Below the pieces are notes generated by a model that was not told where the DNA came from, did not search any database, and worked only from the letters and a program-made list of their open reading frames with translations. From positions 1-37,204 of the IMG/VR virus record IMGVR_UViG_3300043331_001671: 37,204 nt of DNA. One strand, 5' to 3'. This stretch comes from a virus. Positions 7,124 to 14,650 of this stretch are shown in pieces; position 1 is the first letter of the stretch, and the number at the start of each line of letters is the position of its first letter. The position numbers and the translations under genes were made by a program.

Positions 7124-7807
7124 CTAGCCAGTAATCAGCAAGGCGTAGCGCCCGACTTGATCGGTGACGACGCCGGTATTGGCCCCGCTACTGACCAGGC
7201 GACACCACTCGCCTTCGCCAAAGGACGTCGGGGCACTCGCCAGCGGAAAGAGATAGCTCAGGCGCGGCGCCTGGGTCTCGCGGTCGGGAAGCGTCGTGCC
7301 TGGCTCCAACCAGGCGTTGAGGAGTAACCCGCCATAGCGCGCATCATACACCCAGGTCATGGCCAGGGTATAGACCACGTCCAGGGTGTTGTAGAGCGGC
7401 GTGATATTGACGCTCGTCCCGGCCCCCTCGGTCCCGGTCAGGCCCCCGGCAAAGGTCGTCAGCCACAGGACGAAGCGCCCCCCGCTGAAGCTATCGCGAA
7501 AGATCCAGGCACTATAGGCCACCCCGGTCGTGCCGCTGATATCGGCCTGCGAGGCGCAGCAGTAATAGCCGAGGCGGAGGCCGTCGGGCAGGGCGGTATC
7601 GAGTTTCCAGCGCAGATACCCATACCCGGATCCGAAGCGGTACGGCGCCGTATTGCGGGCGGCGTGCATGGTAAAGGTCGCGGCCGTATTGCGCCAGGTG
7701 CGCAGCGACCCGCTGCCCTCGATGGGACTGGTCGGCGTCACGCCGCTGAGGATCCCGGCCTGGTTGCTATAGATGTCGATCTGATTGATGGTTGTGAGCA
7801 GTGCCAT
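7124..7807 (-). CDS. Tail-tip associated virion protein, hypothetical
   Basis: 227 aa. I use the ATG at 7807, which overlaps the hub stop (TGATG); the longer frame upstream is a shadow of the hub gene. The sequence is beta-rich with many aromatic residues and Gly (YRFGSGYGYLRW, VAYSAWIFRDSF), as in beta-sandwich or lectin-like virion domains. It lies between the hub and the fiber, so a role in fiber attachment or host contact is likely. No family recognised. Confidence 0.6.
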   Translation of the reverse strand: MALLTTINQIDIYSNQAGILSGVTPTSPIEGSGSLRTWRNTAATFTMHAARNTAPYRFGSGYGYLRWKLDTALPDGLRLGYYCCASQADISGTTGVAYSAWIFRDSFSGGRFVLWLTTFAGGLTGTEGAGTSVNITPLYNTLDVVYTLAMTWVYDARYGGLLLNAWLEPGTTLPDRETQAPRLSYLFPLASAPTSFGEGEWCRLVSSGANTGVVTDQVGRYALLITG

Positions 7808-10650
7808 CAGGGATTGTAGCCCTCCTCGGTGCCTTCGTCCTCGGTCACCACGACATCGGGATAGCCCGCCTCGGTCCCCTCGGTCAGCAGGACCGTAAAG
7901 GCTTCGTAGCGTTCCTCCGTCCCCCAGATGTCCGTCAAGCGCGCGGTCACGGTGAGCGCCGGGGTGCTGAGATCGACGGCCACGCCGAGGACCTCGCCGA
8001 CCTGGGGGAGATCCCCGAGGACGGGATGCTGCACCGCCAGCACGTCGCCGATCTCCAGCGGGGCATCGCGCAGCACCAGATCCGTACAGGTCACGCGGGT
8101 GCCCAGCGTCGTGTAGCGCGCCACCAGCGCGGCGAGCTTGAGATGGGCGGTCACCTGATCCTGGATGGCCTCGGCAAAGTAGCGCAACGTCTGGCGGATG
8201 CCGTAGACCGTCGCGACCTGGTAGCACGCCACCTGCCAGGCCGGATCCCCCGTCGTCGCTTCCGGCGTGGCGTAGACCACCGCGCCATAGTCGGCGGGGT
8301 CCTGGCCGCCCGTGCCCCGCCGGGCATTGTAATACACGTAGAGATCCGTGGCGAGCTGCGTCGGCGGCTCGCCGGTCGGCGTGACCGCCCGCGCGGTCTG
8401 CGGCGTGAGGGTGGCCGCGATGGCGCCGGTCTCGGGCGGCGTGGCGATGGGGACCAGGCAGGCTTCGCCCACCCCGTTTTCAAAGTAGCGCAGCTCGAAT
8501 TGATCCGCCAGGTGCGTCAGCAGCGCCCGCGAATCGCCCGGATCGCGCCACTGGCCGCCACAGCGCCACGCCGCCCGCGCCAGGTAGGCGGCCTCGAAGG
8601 CGGCGGCGTTGATGGCGAGGCCGGGCAGAAAGGTCTCGATGAGCCAGCGGATCACGTCCACCGGATGGCGGCCCTCCTCGTCCAGGCGGATGGTGTCGAG
8701 CCACAGCGCCGCCGGGAGCCCGGAGACATCGTACTGCGTGCGGAGCGTCAGCGTCGCGGTGCCCGCGGTGGCGACGAACGGCCCCCCGCCGTGCCACCAC
8801 ACCCCCGGACCGGCCTGGAGCGCCTGATCGAGATAGGCCGTGGGCTGCGCCGGCGGCCCGAGCGTCAGGTGGCCGGTGGGCCAGGAGGTGGCGCTGGCCT
8901 GGGCGAGCAGGAGGCCGCCATGCTGGACGAGCGGCGGCGGATAGCGATAGCCCAGCCCGTCCGCCGTGATGCGGATGCGCAGGGTCGTGCCGGTGGTCGT
9001 GAAGGTCTGGGTGGTCTGGTCGCGGTCCAGGCCGCGGTAGCACCCGCGTGAGACCACGGCCACCGGCGTGCCGGTCGCCTCGTTGAGCAGCTCCAGCACG
9101 ATGCCGCTGTGACTGAAGGCCTGGGCACTCGCGGGGATCCCTGCGGTCGCGCCCACCGCCTGCAAGACCCAGGCAAAGGTGTAGCGATAGAGGGTACTGG
9201 CCGTCACCGTGACCACCTGCTCCCAGCGCACCCGATAGGTAAAGGTCCCGTCGCGCCACGCGGCCCAGGCACGGCCCGCCGCATCGGGCTGGACGCGCAC
9301 CCCGGCAAAGGCCGGGATCTGCGCCACGCCAAACAGGGTGTCCATCGTCAGCTCAGGATGGGACGTGGTCAGCGTCACCGTCCACCCGCTGGTGTCCCCG
9401 GTCGCAAAGTCGGGATTCGTGACGGGACTCGCCAGGGCTTCGGGCTGCAGCGCGAAGGGCACGGTGAGCACGTAGGCGCGCCCCACGGTCACCGGAAAGG
9501 TTTGACTGAGGCTGCCATCCGCTCCAAAGCCCCCGACCAGCTCACATTTGTAGAGGCTCGCGTCCGGCGTGTCCCCGGTCGTCACCGTGGCCGTGGCACT
9601 CGTCACCGTCCATCCCGTGGTGTCGCCGGTCTCGAAGCCGCCGTTGACGATGGGGTCTGCCGCCGGGGCAATGTTGGAGCCATCGACATCGACGGTGAGC
9701 ACGGTGCCCGCTTGCGAGGCGGTGAACTCCAGGGCGGTCACCGGCAGGGTGCCAGGGACCGGGATCTCTTCCACCGTGTAGAAGGTGTCGGCGAGCAGTC
9801 GTCCATCGCGGTAGACGGCCAGCACGGTACACTGCCAACCGATCAGGTACTGCCAGGCCGCCAGGTCGATGGCGACGCCATCTCCCACCGCATGGCTCAC
9901 GGGGGACGGACGGGTGAGCCCGGACAACACCAGGACATCCCCGCCGGCCGTGCCGACGATCTCGCGCTGGGCATAGGTCACCGTCTCCGCCTCGTCCCCG
10001 AGGATGACCGTGCCAGCGGCAGGAAACCGTGCGCTGAATTGGCGCAGCCGCAGCACGGTGTCGGTGGGGCTCACCGCCTCGGCCAGCGCCCCACTCACCA
10101 CCGCCGTGATCGGCAGCACCTCGACCGCGACGTTGCGTCCGACCAGGAGCGGAATCGCCTGGCTGGTCTGCGTCTCCTCCGTCCCCGTAAAGAAATAATC
10201 GCCGAGCTGCACCGAGAGGTCGCGGTGCCAGGCAAAGGCGCCTGGGACCAGGGTGATCGTACACACCGGCCCGGTCGCCGTGACCTGTTCGACATGGCCG
10301 GTAAACAGCGGCAGAAAATCCGCCACGGACGCCAGGGCGCCAATGCCGAGGCGGAGGCGGACAGCGCTCTTGCGAAAGGTGCTCGGGAGGGTGCGCGCAA
10401 AGCCCGTGGCGTTACTGACCTGCACCTGCACCTGGTCGATCTGGGCCAGGCCGCTCCACGGATCCAGCGTGTTGGTCATGACCCCGACACTGCCCGCCAG
10501 GACACTGCGCAGCAGCGGCTCGGCGGTCGGTGCTGCCGGCGTGGCCGCATTGGTGAGCGTGCGCCCGAGGCCGAGCAGTTCGACCAGGACGGTCACCTGT
10601 TTCCCTGGCGCATCGTGCGCCGCCAGCCAGGCAGGGGACACGGCATACAT
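7807..10650 (-). CDS. Central tail hub / tip protein with carbohydrate-binding-like inserts
   Basis: 947 aa. The N-terminal ~330 residues resemble tail-hub domains (TGHVEQVTATGPVCTITLVP; a DUF2163-like layout). In the middle are two related motifs, NGGFETGDTTGWTV (336-349) and NPDFATGDTSGWTV (412-425), typical of the first strand of CBM_4_9-like carbohydrate-binding jelly-rolls. The C-terminal third (LKLAALVARYTTLGTRVTCT, PLEIGDVLAVQHPVLGD) is like the end of tail hub proteins. It probably closes the tail tube and carries host-surface binding modules. It overlaps both neighbours by 1 nt (TAATG, TGATG). Confidence 0.72.
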   Translation of the reverse strand: MYAVSPAWLAAHDAPGKQVTVLVELLGLGRTLTNAATPAAPTAEPLLRSVLAGSVGVMTNTLDPWSGLAQIDQVQVQVSNATGFARTLPSTFRKSAVRLRLGIGALASVADFLPLFTGHVEQVTATGPVCTITLVPGAFAWHRDLSVQLGDYFFTGTEETQTSQAIPLLVGRNVAVEVLPITAVVSGALAEAVSPTDTVLRLRQFSARFPAAGTVILGDEAETVTYAQREIVGTAGGDVLVLSGLTRPSPVSHAVGDGVAIDLAAWQYLIGWQCTVLAVYRDGRLLADTFYTVEEIPVPGTLPVTALEFTASQAGTVLTVDVDGSNIAPAADPIVNGGFETGDTTGWTVTSATATVTTGDTPDASLYKCELVGGFGADGSLSQTFPVTVGRAYVLTVPFALQPEALASPVTNPDFATGDTSGWTVTLTTSHPELTMDTLFGVAQIPAFAGVRVQPDAAGRAWAAWRDGTFTYRVRWEQVVTVTASTLYRYTFAWVLQAVGATAGIPASAQAFSHSGIVLELLNEATGTPVAVVSRGCYRGLDRDQTTQTFTTTGTTLRIRITADGLGYRYPPPLVQHGGLLLAQASATSWPTGHLTLGPPAQPTAYLDQALQAGPGVWWHGGGPFVATAGTATLTLRTQYDVSGLPAALWLDTIRLDEEGRHPVDVIRWLIETFLPGLAINAAAFEAAYLARAAWRCGGQWRDPGDSRALLTHLADQFELRYFENGVGEACLVPIATPPETGAIAATLTPQTARAVTPTGEPPTQLATDLYVYYNARRGTGGQDPADYGAVVYATPEATTGDPAWQVACYQVATVYGIRQTLRYFAEAIQDQVTAHLKLAALVARYTTLGTRVTCTDLVLRDAPLEIGDVLAVQHPVLGDLPQVGEVLGVAVDLSTPALTVTARLTDIWGTEERYEAFTVLLTEGTEAGYPDVVVTEDEGTEEGYNP

Positions 10651-11042
10651 TAGGGCGTCTCCAGATCGCGGCGGACCAGGAGCCGCAGGCCCAGGTCATA
10701 GGTGCCGATGGCGCGGTGCAGCACCTGCAGGCGCTCGTCGAGGAGCTGCACCGGCCACGGATCGCCATGTTCGTCGGTGTACGTGAAGGACGACTCGCGC
10801 CAGTTGACCGCCGGATCATTGAAAAAGGTCAGCAGGTCCTGGTAGACGTCGGCGGGGACATTGGCGAAGCCGAAGACCCAGGTCTCGAGCGCCTGCCCAT
10901 ACGTGTACACGTAGGGCACCCCGGCATCGCTCAGGGTCCAGGATTGATTCGTGGCGTGCTCGATGGTCGCGGGACTGGCGACGCCGGTGGGGAATTGCAC
11001 GACGATCGTGACCGCTGGATGGGAGAAGGTGGGGAGCGGCAT
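10650..11042 (-). CDS. Minor tail protein (distal-tail type)
   Basis: 130 aa, start ATG at 11042 (MPLPTFSHPAVTI). Beta-rich with late WRESSFTYTDEHGDPWPVQL and a closing YDLGLRLLVRRD. The position between a tube-like protein and the hub, the size, and the last strand fit a distal tail or tail-tip adaptor. The family is not certain. The gap to the upstream gene is 2 nt, and its stop overlaps the hub ATG. Confidence 0.55.
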   Translation of the reverse strand: MPLPTFSHPAVTIVVQFPTGVASPATIEHATNQSWTLSDAGVPYVYTYGQALETWVFGFANVPADVYQDLLTFFNDPAVNWRESSFTYTDEHGDPWPVQLLDERLQVLHRAIGTYDLGLRLLVRRDLETP

Positions 11043-11044
11043 GG

Positions 11045-12151
11045 CTACACCCCAAGCAGCGGATGGGTCGCCGTCGTCGTCTCCAGCTCGACCACCAGGC
11101 GGCCATCGTCGCGGACCCCGCCGAGCCAGGTCGGCACGCTCGGCGGCGCCAGCACCGTAAAGGCGATCTGCGCCGTCGGCGCCGCCGCGGTCCACGGGCG
11201 CGTCACCGCGTCGAGGTGACACGCCGGCCCCCACAGGCGCAGGACAGTCGGACTGCCCGGCCACGTCGCCCGCAGCTCCAGCGTGTACGGGGTCTGCGCC
11301 CGGATGGCCGCCAGCAGGTCATGCGCCCAGGGCGTATACCACGGGACCGTGAGGCTCCCGGTCACCACCGCCACCCCGGTACAGCTCGGCTCGGCCAGGA
11401 GCAGGCCGGAGGACAGCGACTGCTCCAGCCGCCACGGGCGCTGGCACTGGAGCGTCACCTGCATGATGTCGATCTCGTCCGTGGCACCCGGCGGCGTCGT
11501 CGCGCTCAGGGGCCCAAAACGGCACACCAGGTCCACGTCAGCCAGGTCGGGCGCCACCGGCGGCGGCAGGGCGGTCAGCGTCGCCCAGGTGTTGACCGGC
11601 GTGGCAGTCTCCAGCGTGGCGCCGACGGCCGCCACCTGCAGGCGGACACTGTCCGGCTGGGCGGTGAGTTGCCAGCCCGTCAGCATGCCGGACTGCACTT
11701 CGTACACGTCCACCGGACTCCCCAGGACGAGGGTCAGGCGCCGCAGCAGCAGGCTCGTGGCGATCCCGTCTGCCGCTGGCCACGGCATGGCCCGGAGCTG
11801 GTTGACCAGTTCCAGACGATGCCGCCAGACGCCACTGCCCAGCGCCACGGGATAGGTCGTCCCGGCGAGCACCCGTGGCGCATACCCCAGGGCACACGCC
11901 AGCAGGGACTCTTGCCCGAGGGCGGTGAGCGGCGCGGTCACCTGGCAGGCGGCGGTCTGTGCCACCGCGTCCACGGTCAGCGTGCCACTCATGCCGCCAA
12001 AGACTTCGCGCGCCGCAAAGCGGTCCATCGGCTCGACCGTGGCGCTGGTGAAGGCGAGCAGAGACGTGAGCGCCGCGGCCGGGGTCGGCCAGGTGGGCAC
12101 GGTGATCGGGCCTTCGAGGGCCACGCCATGATGGGTCAAAAAGCCGCTCAC
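11045..12151 (-). CDS. Tail tube-like / tail terminator-region protein
   Basis: 368 aa, beta-rich. The central TGSLTVPWYTPWAHDLLAAI, preceded by an IDIMQVTLQCQRPW strand, is reminiscent of phage tail tube proteins, which often have a T-G-S-F-T-V-P strand. Its N-terminus (FLTHHGVALEGPITVPTWPT) is short and polar. It could be a second tube-type or tail-tip ring protein between the tape measure and the hub, because the main tube candidate lies at 19072-20079. It is the first tail gene left of the rightward cassette, so in the late transcript it would follow the tape measure gene across 2.5 kb of antisense DNA. Confidence 0.5.
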   Translation of the reverse strand: MSGFLTHHGVALEGPITVPTWPTPAAALTSLLAFTSATVEPMDRFAAREVFGGMSGTLTVDAVAQTAACQVTAPLTALGQESLLACALGYAPRVLAGTTYPVALGSGVWRHRLELVNQLRAMPWPAADGIATSLLLRRLTLVLGSPVDVYEVQSGMLTGWQLTAQPDSVRLQVAAVGATLETATPVNTWATLTALPPPVAPDLADVDLVCRFGPLSATTPPGATDEIDIMQVTLQCQRPWRLEQSLSSGLLLAEPSCTGVAVVTGSLTVPWYTPWAHDLLAAIRAQTPYTLELRATWPGSPTVLRLWGPACHLDAVTRPWTAAAPTAQIAFTVLAPPSVPTWLGGVRDDGRLVVELETTTATHPLLGV

Positions 12152-12183
12152 CCGATTTTTCCCTCCGTCAGTCTCAAGTTTTT

Positions 12184-12212
12184 TTGTGGCCTGTCGATAC
12201 GTCCATTAGGTA
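12184..12212 (+). promoter_or_regulatory. Candidate promoter of the exported-protein cassette
   Basis: TTGTGG (12184-12189), a 17-bp spacer and TAGGTA (12207-12212) upstream of the RHH gene. The -10 is weak. The inter-operon position and the preceding T-run make a promoter here likely, but the exact boxes are uncertain. Confidence 0.3.
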
Positions 12213-12237
12213 CATTGAGTACACAGGAGGTGCAACG

Positions 12238-12411
12238 ATGGACGAACAGACACGACATACCATCAAAATCAGTACGGAAGCACTCAACGCCTTGCGTATC
12301 CTGGCTGCCTATACGGGCAAACGGCAACATCATCTCGTGGAACAACTCATCATTGCTGCCTTGCAGCGCGCCGAAATGGCACGCACCAAGAAAGGATTCG
12401 AACCATGTTGA
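12238..12411 (+). CDS. Ribbon-helix-helix (CopG/Arc-like) DNA-binding protein
   Basis: 57 aa, start ATG at 12238 with AGGAGG 7 nt upstream. HTIKISTEALNALRILAAYT then GKRQHHLVEQLIIAALQRAE gives one N-terminal strand followed by two helices, the RHH fold of small dimeric repressors. It is the first gene of a rightward cassette inside the leftward tail genes, so it likely regulates that cassette, perhaps its own promoter. Its end overlaps the next gene by 7 bp. Confidence 0.7.
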   Translation: MDEQTRHTIKISTEALNALRILAAYTGKRQHHLVEQLIIAALQRAEMARTKKGFEPC

Positions 12412-12905
12412 AGACCCTGCTCCTCACGGCTCTGCTCACGCTCGCGCCCGCTATTGTCGCGCATGCCGGTCTGTATCAGTGTGTTGATGCCACTGGGCGC
12501 CGTCAGATACAAGATACGCCGTGTACCCAGGAGACCACCGAAACCTTTATGACCCCTGAATCGGGCAGACCACAGGATCCTGTCGTCGCCCCACAAACCC
12601 TTCCCGCTCCGCCGACACGCCAGCCCTCCGCAAGCCTGCCGGCGAGCCGACAATCGGATGGCTTGTGTCAATCGATTGGACAGACCGCCTTTCATACCGC
12701 GATCGCCCGCAATAAGGGTGTCACAGCGACAGAACTGCTGGCCAAAACCGCCAACAGTTTTCAAGACCTTTCTGGGCAGGCCCGCCAGGCCTCTGAAGCG
12801 TATCTGCGCTCCCTCATCCTGCAAGTCTATGCCAACCGCTGGTGGTCGCCGACCGTCGCGCAACAGCGGATTGAAACGCAATGCTTGATCGCCTTCAACA
12901 AATAA
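12405..12905 (+). CDS. Exported DUF4124-domain protein
   Basis: 166 aa with a clear signal peptide (MLKTLLLTALLTLAPAIVAHA, cut after AHA at 21). The mature start LYQCVDATGRRQIQDTPC is a DUF4124 domain (Y-x-C-x-D-xx-G-xxx-D-x-P-C), found in exported proteins of Gram-negative bacteria. The middle is Pro/Ser-rich. The C-terminal half is a helical domain (GQTAFHTAIARNKGVTATEL; RWWSPTVAQQRIETQC). The function of DUF4124 proteins is poorly known. It would act in the periplasm or at the surface, which fits lysogenic conversion or superinfection exclusion; this is inference. Confidence 0.72.
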   Translation: MLKTLLLTALLTLAPAIVAHAGLYQCVDATGRRQIQDTPCTQETTETFMTPESGRPQDPVVAPQTLPAPPTRQPSASLPASRQSDGLCQSIGQTAFHTAIARNKGVTATELLAKTANSFQDLSGQARQASEAYLRSLILQVYANRWWSPTVAQQRIETQCLIAFNK

Positions 12906-12916
12906 AGGCCAGGGAC

Positions 12917-13399
12917 ATGAAACCCTTCACCCTCGTCACCTTCGTCCTCACCTTGCTCGTGTGCATGACGTCGCCGGTGCGTGCCCTCCAGGAATGCACG
13001 CGCGCCCCCATTGGCGCTGGCCCGGCACTCGGCCCCGTCGTCTGTACCGAGGTCCAGAGTGATCGCGGGACCATCATTGCCATACGACAAGCGCATGACA
13101 TCCGTGCCGCGCGCACGGAAGCCTCTCCAGTGCCCACAGAACCGCCCATGGCTCCCCCCGTCGGCTCGATCATCACGATGGATCAGGCGGGGTTCAGTCG
13201 CCGCGGCACCGCGGCCGGCGACCCGCGCCGCTTCTGTGGGGAGGATACGGCCTGCCAGCAGTGGTATATCGATCATACGTATATCGCCCAGGATGGCGCG
13301 GTGCGCCTGAAAACGCCCTATCGGTCGCATCGGTACTGGGATCGTCGTGGCACCGTGACCGGACCAAAACGCGGTGGCGTGTTCGTCAAGGTGCGCTAA
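12917..13399 (+). CDS. Exported protein of unknown function
   Basis: 160 aa from the ATG at 12917, because this start gives a good signal peptide (MKPFTLVTFVLTLLVCMTSP, cut after VRA at 23); an upstream in-frame start would bury it. The mature part has four Cys (ECTRAP, VVCTEV, RFCGEDTACQQWY), probably disulfide-bonded, and ends basic (GTVTGPKRGGVFVKVR). No family recognised. It is the second exported product of the cassette, 11 nt after the DUF4124 gene. Confidence 0.62.
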   Translation: MKPFTLVTFVLTLLVCMTSPVRALQECTRAPIGAGPALGPVVCTEVQSDRGTIIAIRQAHDIRAARTEASPVPTEPPMAPPVGSIITMDQAGFSRRGTAAGDPRRFCGEDTACQQWYIDHTYIAQDGAVRLKTPYRSHRYWDRRGTVTGPKRGGVFVKVR

Positions 13400-13418
13400 C
13401 GTGACAGGAGACCCGTTC

Positions 13419-13592
13419 ATGACCGCCGAACATTGGTTGCTTACCTCGCTCTCGTTCGTCACCCTGCTCTACGTTGCCTGGAGCATGGGCCGCATCCACA
13501 CGGCGTTGCGCGCCATTGCCGCCAGCGCCGAACGCATCGAAACGTCCGCCGAACACATCGCGCAGATGGTGCGCGAGCTACACAACCGCTAA
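13419..13592 (+). CDS. Small single-pass membrane protein with amphipathic helix
   Basis: 57 aa; AGGAG 8 nt before the ATG at 13419. Residues ~6-22 (WLLTSLSFVTLLYVAWS) are a transmembrane helix, followed by a coiled-coil-like amphipathic helix (ALRAIAASAERIETSAEHIA). No known family. It is part of the run of membrane/exported genes and could be a partner subunit of one of them. Confidence 0.55.
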   Translation: MTAEHWLLTSLSFVTLLYVAWSMGRIHTALRAIAASAERIETSAEHIAQMVRELHNR

Positions 13593-13608
13593 CCGAGAAA
13601 GGATCTCT

Positions 13609-13971
13609 ATGGAATGGCTCATTATTTGGATCATGTGCGGCGTCATCAGCGCCGTCGTCGCCGTGCAAAAAGGCCGCAGTGGTCTGGGATGGTTTTTCCT
13701 TGGCGTGCTGTTTGGCCCCCTCGGGTTCATTCTGTCCCTCGTGATGCCCGCGTTAGAAACAGAAGAGGCACGCGACCGCAGAAGACTGGGATTACATCGT
13801 CTCTGTCCCTTCTGTGCCGAAACCATCAAGGCTGCTGCGGTCAAATGCCGCTTTTGTGGCTCAGAGCTCCCTGTGCCCCCTGTCCCGCCCTCGGATGATC
13901 CCTCTGGGAAGGGAGGCGACTGGATCGACCGCCTCCCGCCGGTCACATCACCTCCTCACCCCTCACGCTAA
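13609..13971 (+). CDS. Two-helix membrane protein with C-terminal zinc ribbon
   Basis: 120 aa. Two hydrophobic segments (EWLIIWIMCGVISAVVAV and GLGWFFLGVLFGPLGFILSL), then CPFCAETIKAAAVKCRFCGSEL, a textbook double C-x2-C zinc ribbon of the kind common in bacterial membrane proteins. A Pro-rich tail follows. The ribbon would face the cytoplasm. Such proteins are widespread, mostly of unknown role. An AAAGGA SD is present. Confidence 0.65.
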   Translation: MEWLIIWIMCGVISAVVAVQKGRSGLGWFFLGVLFGPLGFILSLVMPALETEEARDRRRLGLHRLCPFCAETIKAAAVKCRFCGSELPVPPVPPSDDPSGKGGDWIDRLPPVTSPPHPSR

Positions 13972-13988
13972 CACAGAAAGGATACCCC

Positions 13989-14390
13989 ATGCACACCCCT
14001 CGTCTTGTTCTCCTGCTCTGCGGAATATTTGCCCTCGGCTTTCTCTCCGCGCATCTCTGTTCTTCAGTGCTCCGTGGCCCCCTGCCGGCTGCCGTGCCGA
14101 CCGCCGAGGCCCTGTATCACCAAGAAACCATGCTCCAGCGTTGTCAGGAACGCGGCATCCTCGCGGCCAAGATTGCCACCGCTCGGGACCAGGGGATGAC
14201 GCTCGAAGCGGCACAATTCCGCCTTGAGGTCCATGCTGGCTACTATCAAGAGGCCCCCTTACACGCCCTGGGCTTATCCGTCCAGGACACGCACGCCATG
14301 ATCCAGCGTGTCTATACCGCGCCGACCCTTGACGCCACCGCCATACACCAGCTCGAAGCCCGCCTCTGCGCACGACAGACATCTTCCTAA
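13989..14390 (+). CDS. Exported or membrane-anchored helical protein
   Basis: 133 aa with an N-terminal hydrophobic segment (RLVLLLCGIFALGFLSAHLC) that may act as a signal anchor, since no clear cleavage motif follows. The rest is helical: LYHQETMLQRCQERGILAAK, then GMTLEAAQFRLEVHAGYYQ. The pattern suggests a periplasmic helical bundle. SD AAAGGA lies 8 nt upstream. Probably the last well-supported gene of the cassette. Confidence 0.6.
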   Translation: MHTPRLVLLLCGIFALGFLSAHLCSSVLRGPLPAAVPTAEALYHQETMLQRCQERGILAAKIATARDQGMTLEAAQFRLEVHAGYYQEAPLHALGLSVQDTHAMIQRVYTAPTLDATAIHQLEARLCARQTSS

Positions 14391-14392
14391 GC

Positions 14393-14421
14393 CGCCACGC
14401 TCCCGCCACACGGACGTGGCG
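14393..14421 (+). terminator. Weak candidate terminator of the cassette
   Basis: Alternative stems CGCCACG (14393-14399) or CGCCAC (14404-14409) can pair with GTGGCG (14416-14421). There is no U-tract, so it is a poor intrinsic terminator. Another perfect short inverted repeat, CCGTTA/TAACGG at 14641-14657, spans the stop of the opposing tape measure gene. Confidence 0.3.
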
Positions 14422-14452
14422 TCCCTCAGAACCCCTCATAAATCGCCCCAGG

Positions 14453-14602
14453 ATGGCCCAGGTTAGGCGCTCACCGTCTGCCGCGTGTCTTCTCCCCCCA
14501 GGCCTGCGTGCCGCGTTGTCTGACGCTCCACTCGAGCGTCGTTTGCGCCGCGCCAAAGTCCTCGCCCTGCTCGCCCTCAGTCTCTATGCCCTCCTGCGCT
14601 AG
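14453..14602 (+). CDS. Possible small membrane peptide
   Basis: 49 aa (ATG at 14453, TAG at 14600). A basic segment (LERRLRRAK) precedes a hydrophobic C-terminal end (VLALLALSLYALLR), so a tail-anchored peptide is possible. The SD is poor (AGG directly before the ATG) and there is no family. It fills the otherwise empty space between 14390 and the end of the tape measure gene. Low confidence. Confidence 0.3.
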   Translation: MAQVRRSPSAACLLPPGLRAALSDAPLERRLRRAKVLALLALSLYALLR

Positions 14603-14650
14603 CCCCTTTCCGCCGCATGGACGCGGGCCTCTCTCTGCAACCGTTACGGA

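Noticed and set aside
9109-10653. 514-residue plus-strand ORF opposite the tail hub
   Set aside because: It is antisense to a long coding gene and is His/Arg/Gly-rich with no domain; a GC-rich shadow.
12394-12404. GGATTCGAACC, the tRNA T-loop word, as a tRNA gene or attachment core
   Set aside because: No acceptor, D or anticodon stems fit around it, and it codes for part of the RHH protein end.
13963-14556. 197-residue minus-strand ORF under the exported-protein cassette
   Set aside because: Arg/Gly-rich shadow opposite a gene with a signal anchor; no SD and no domain.
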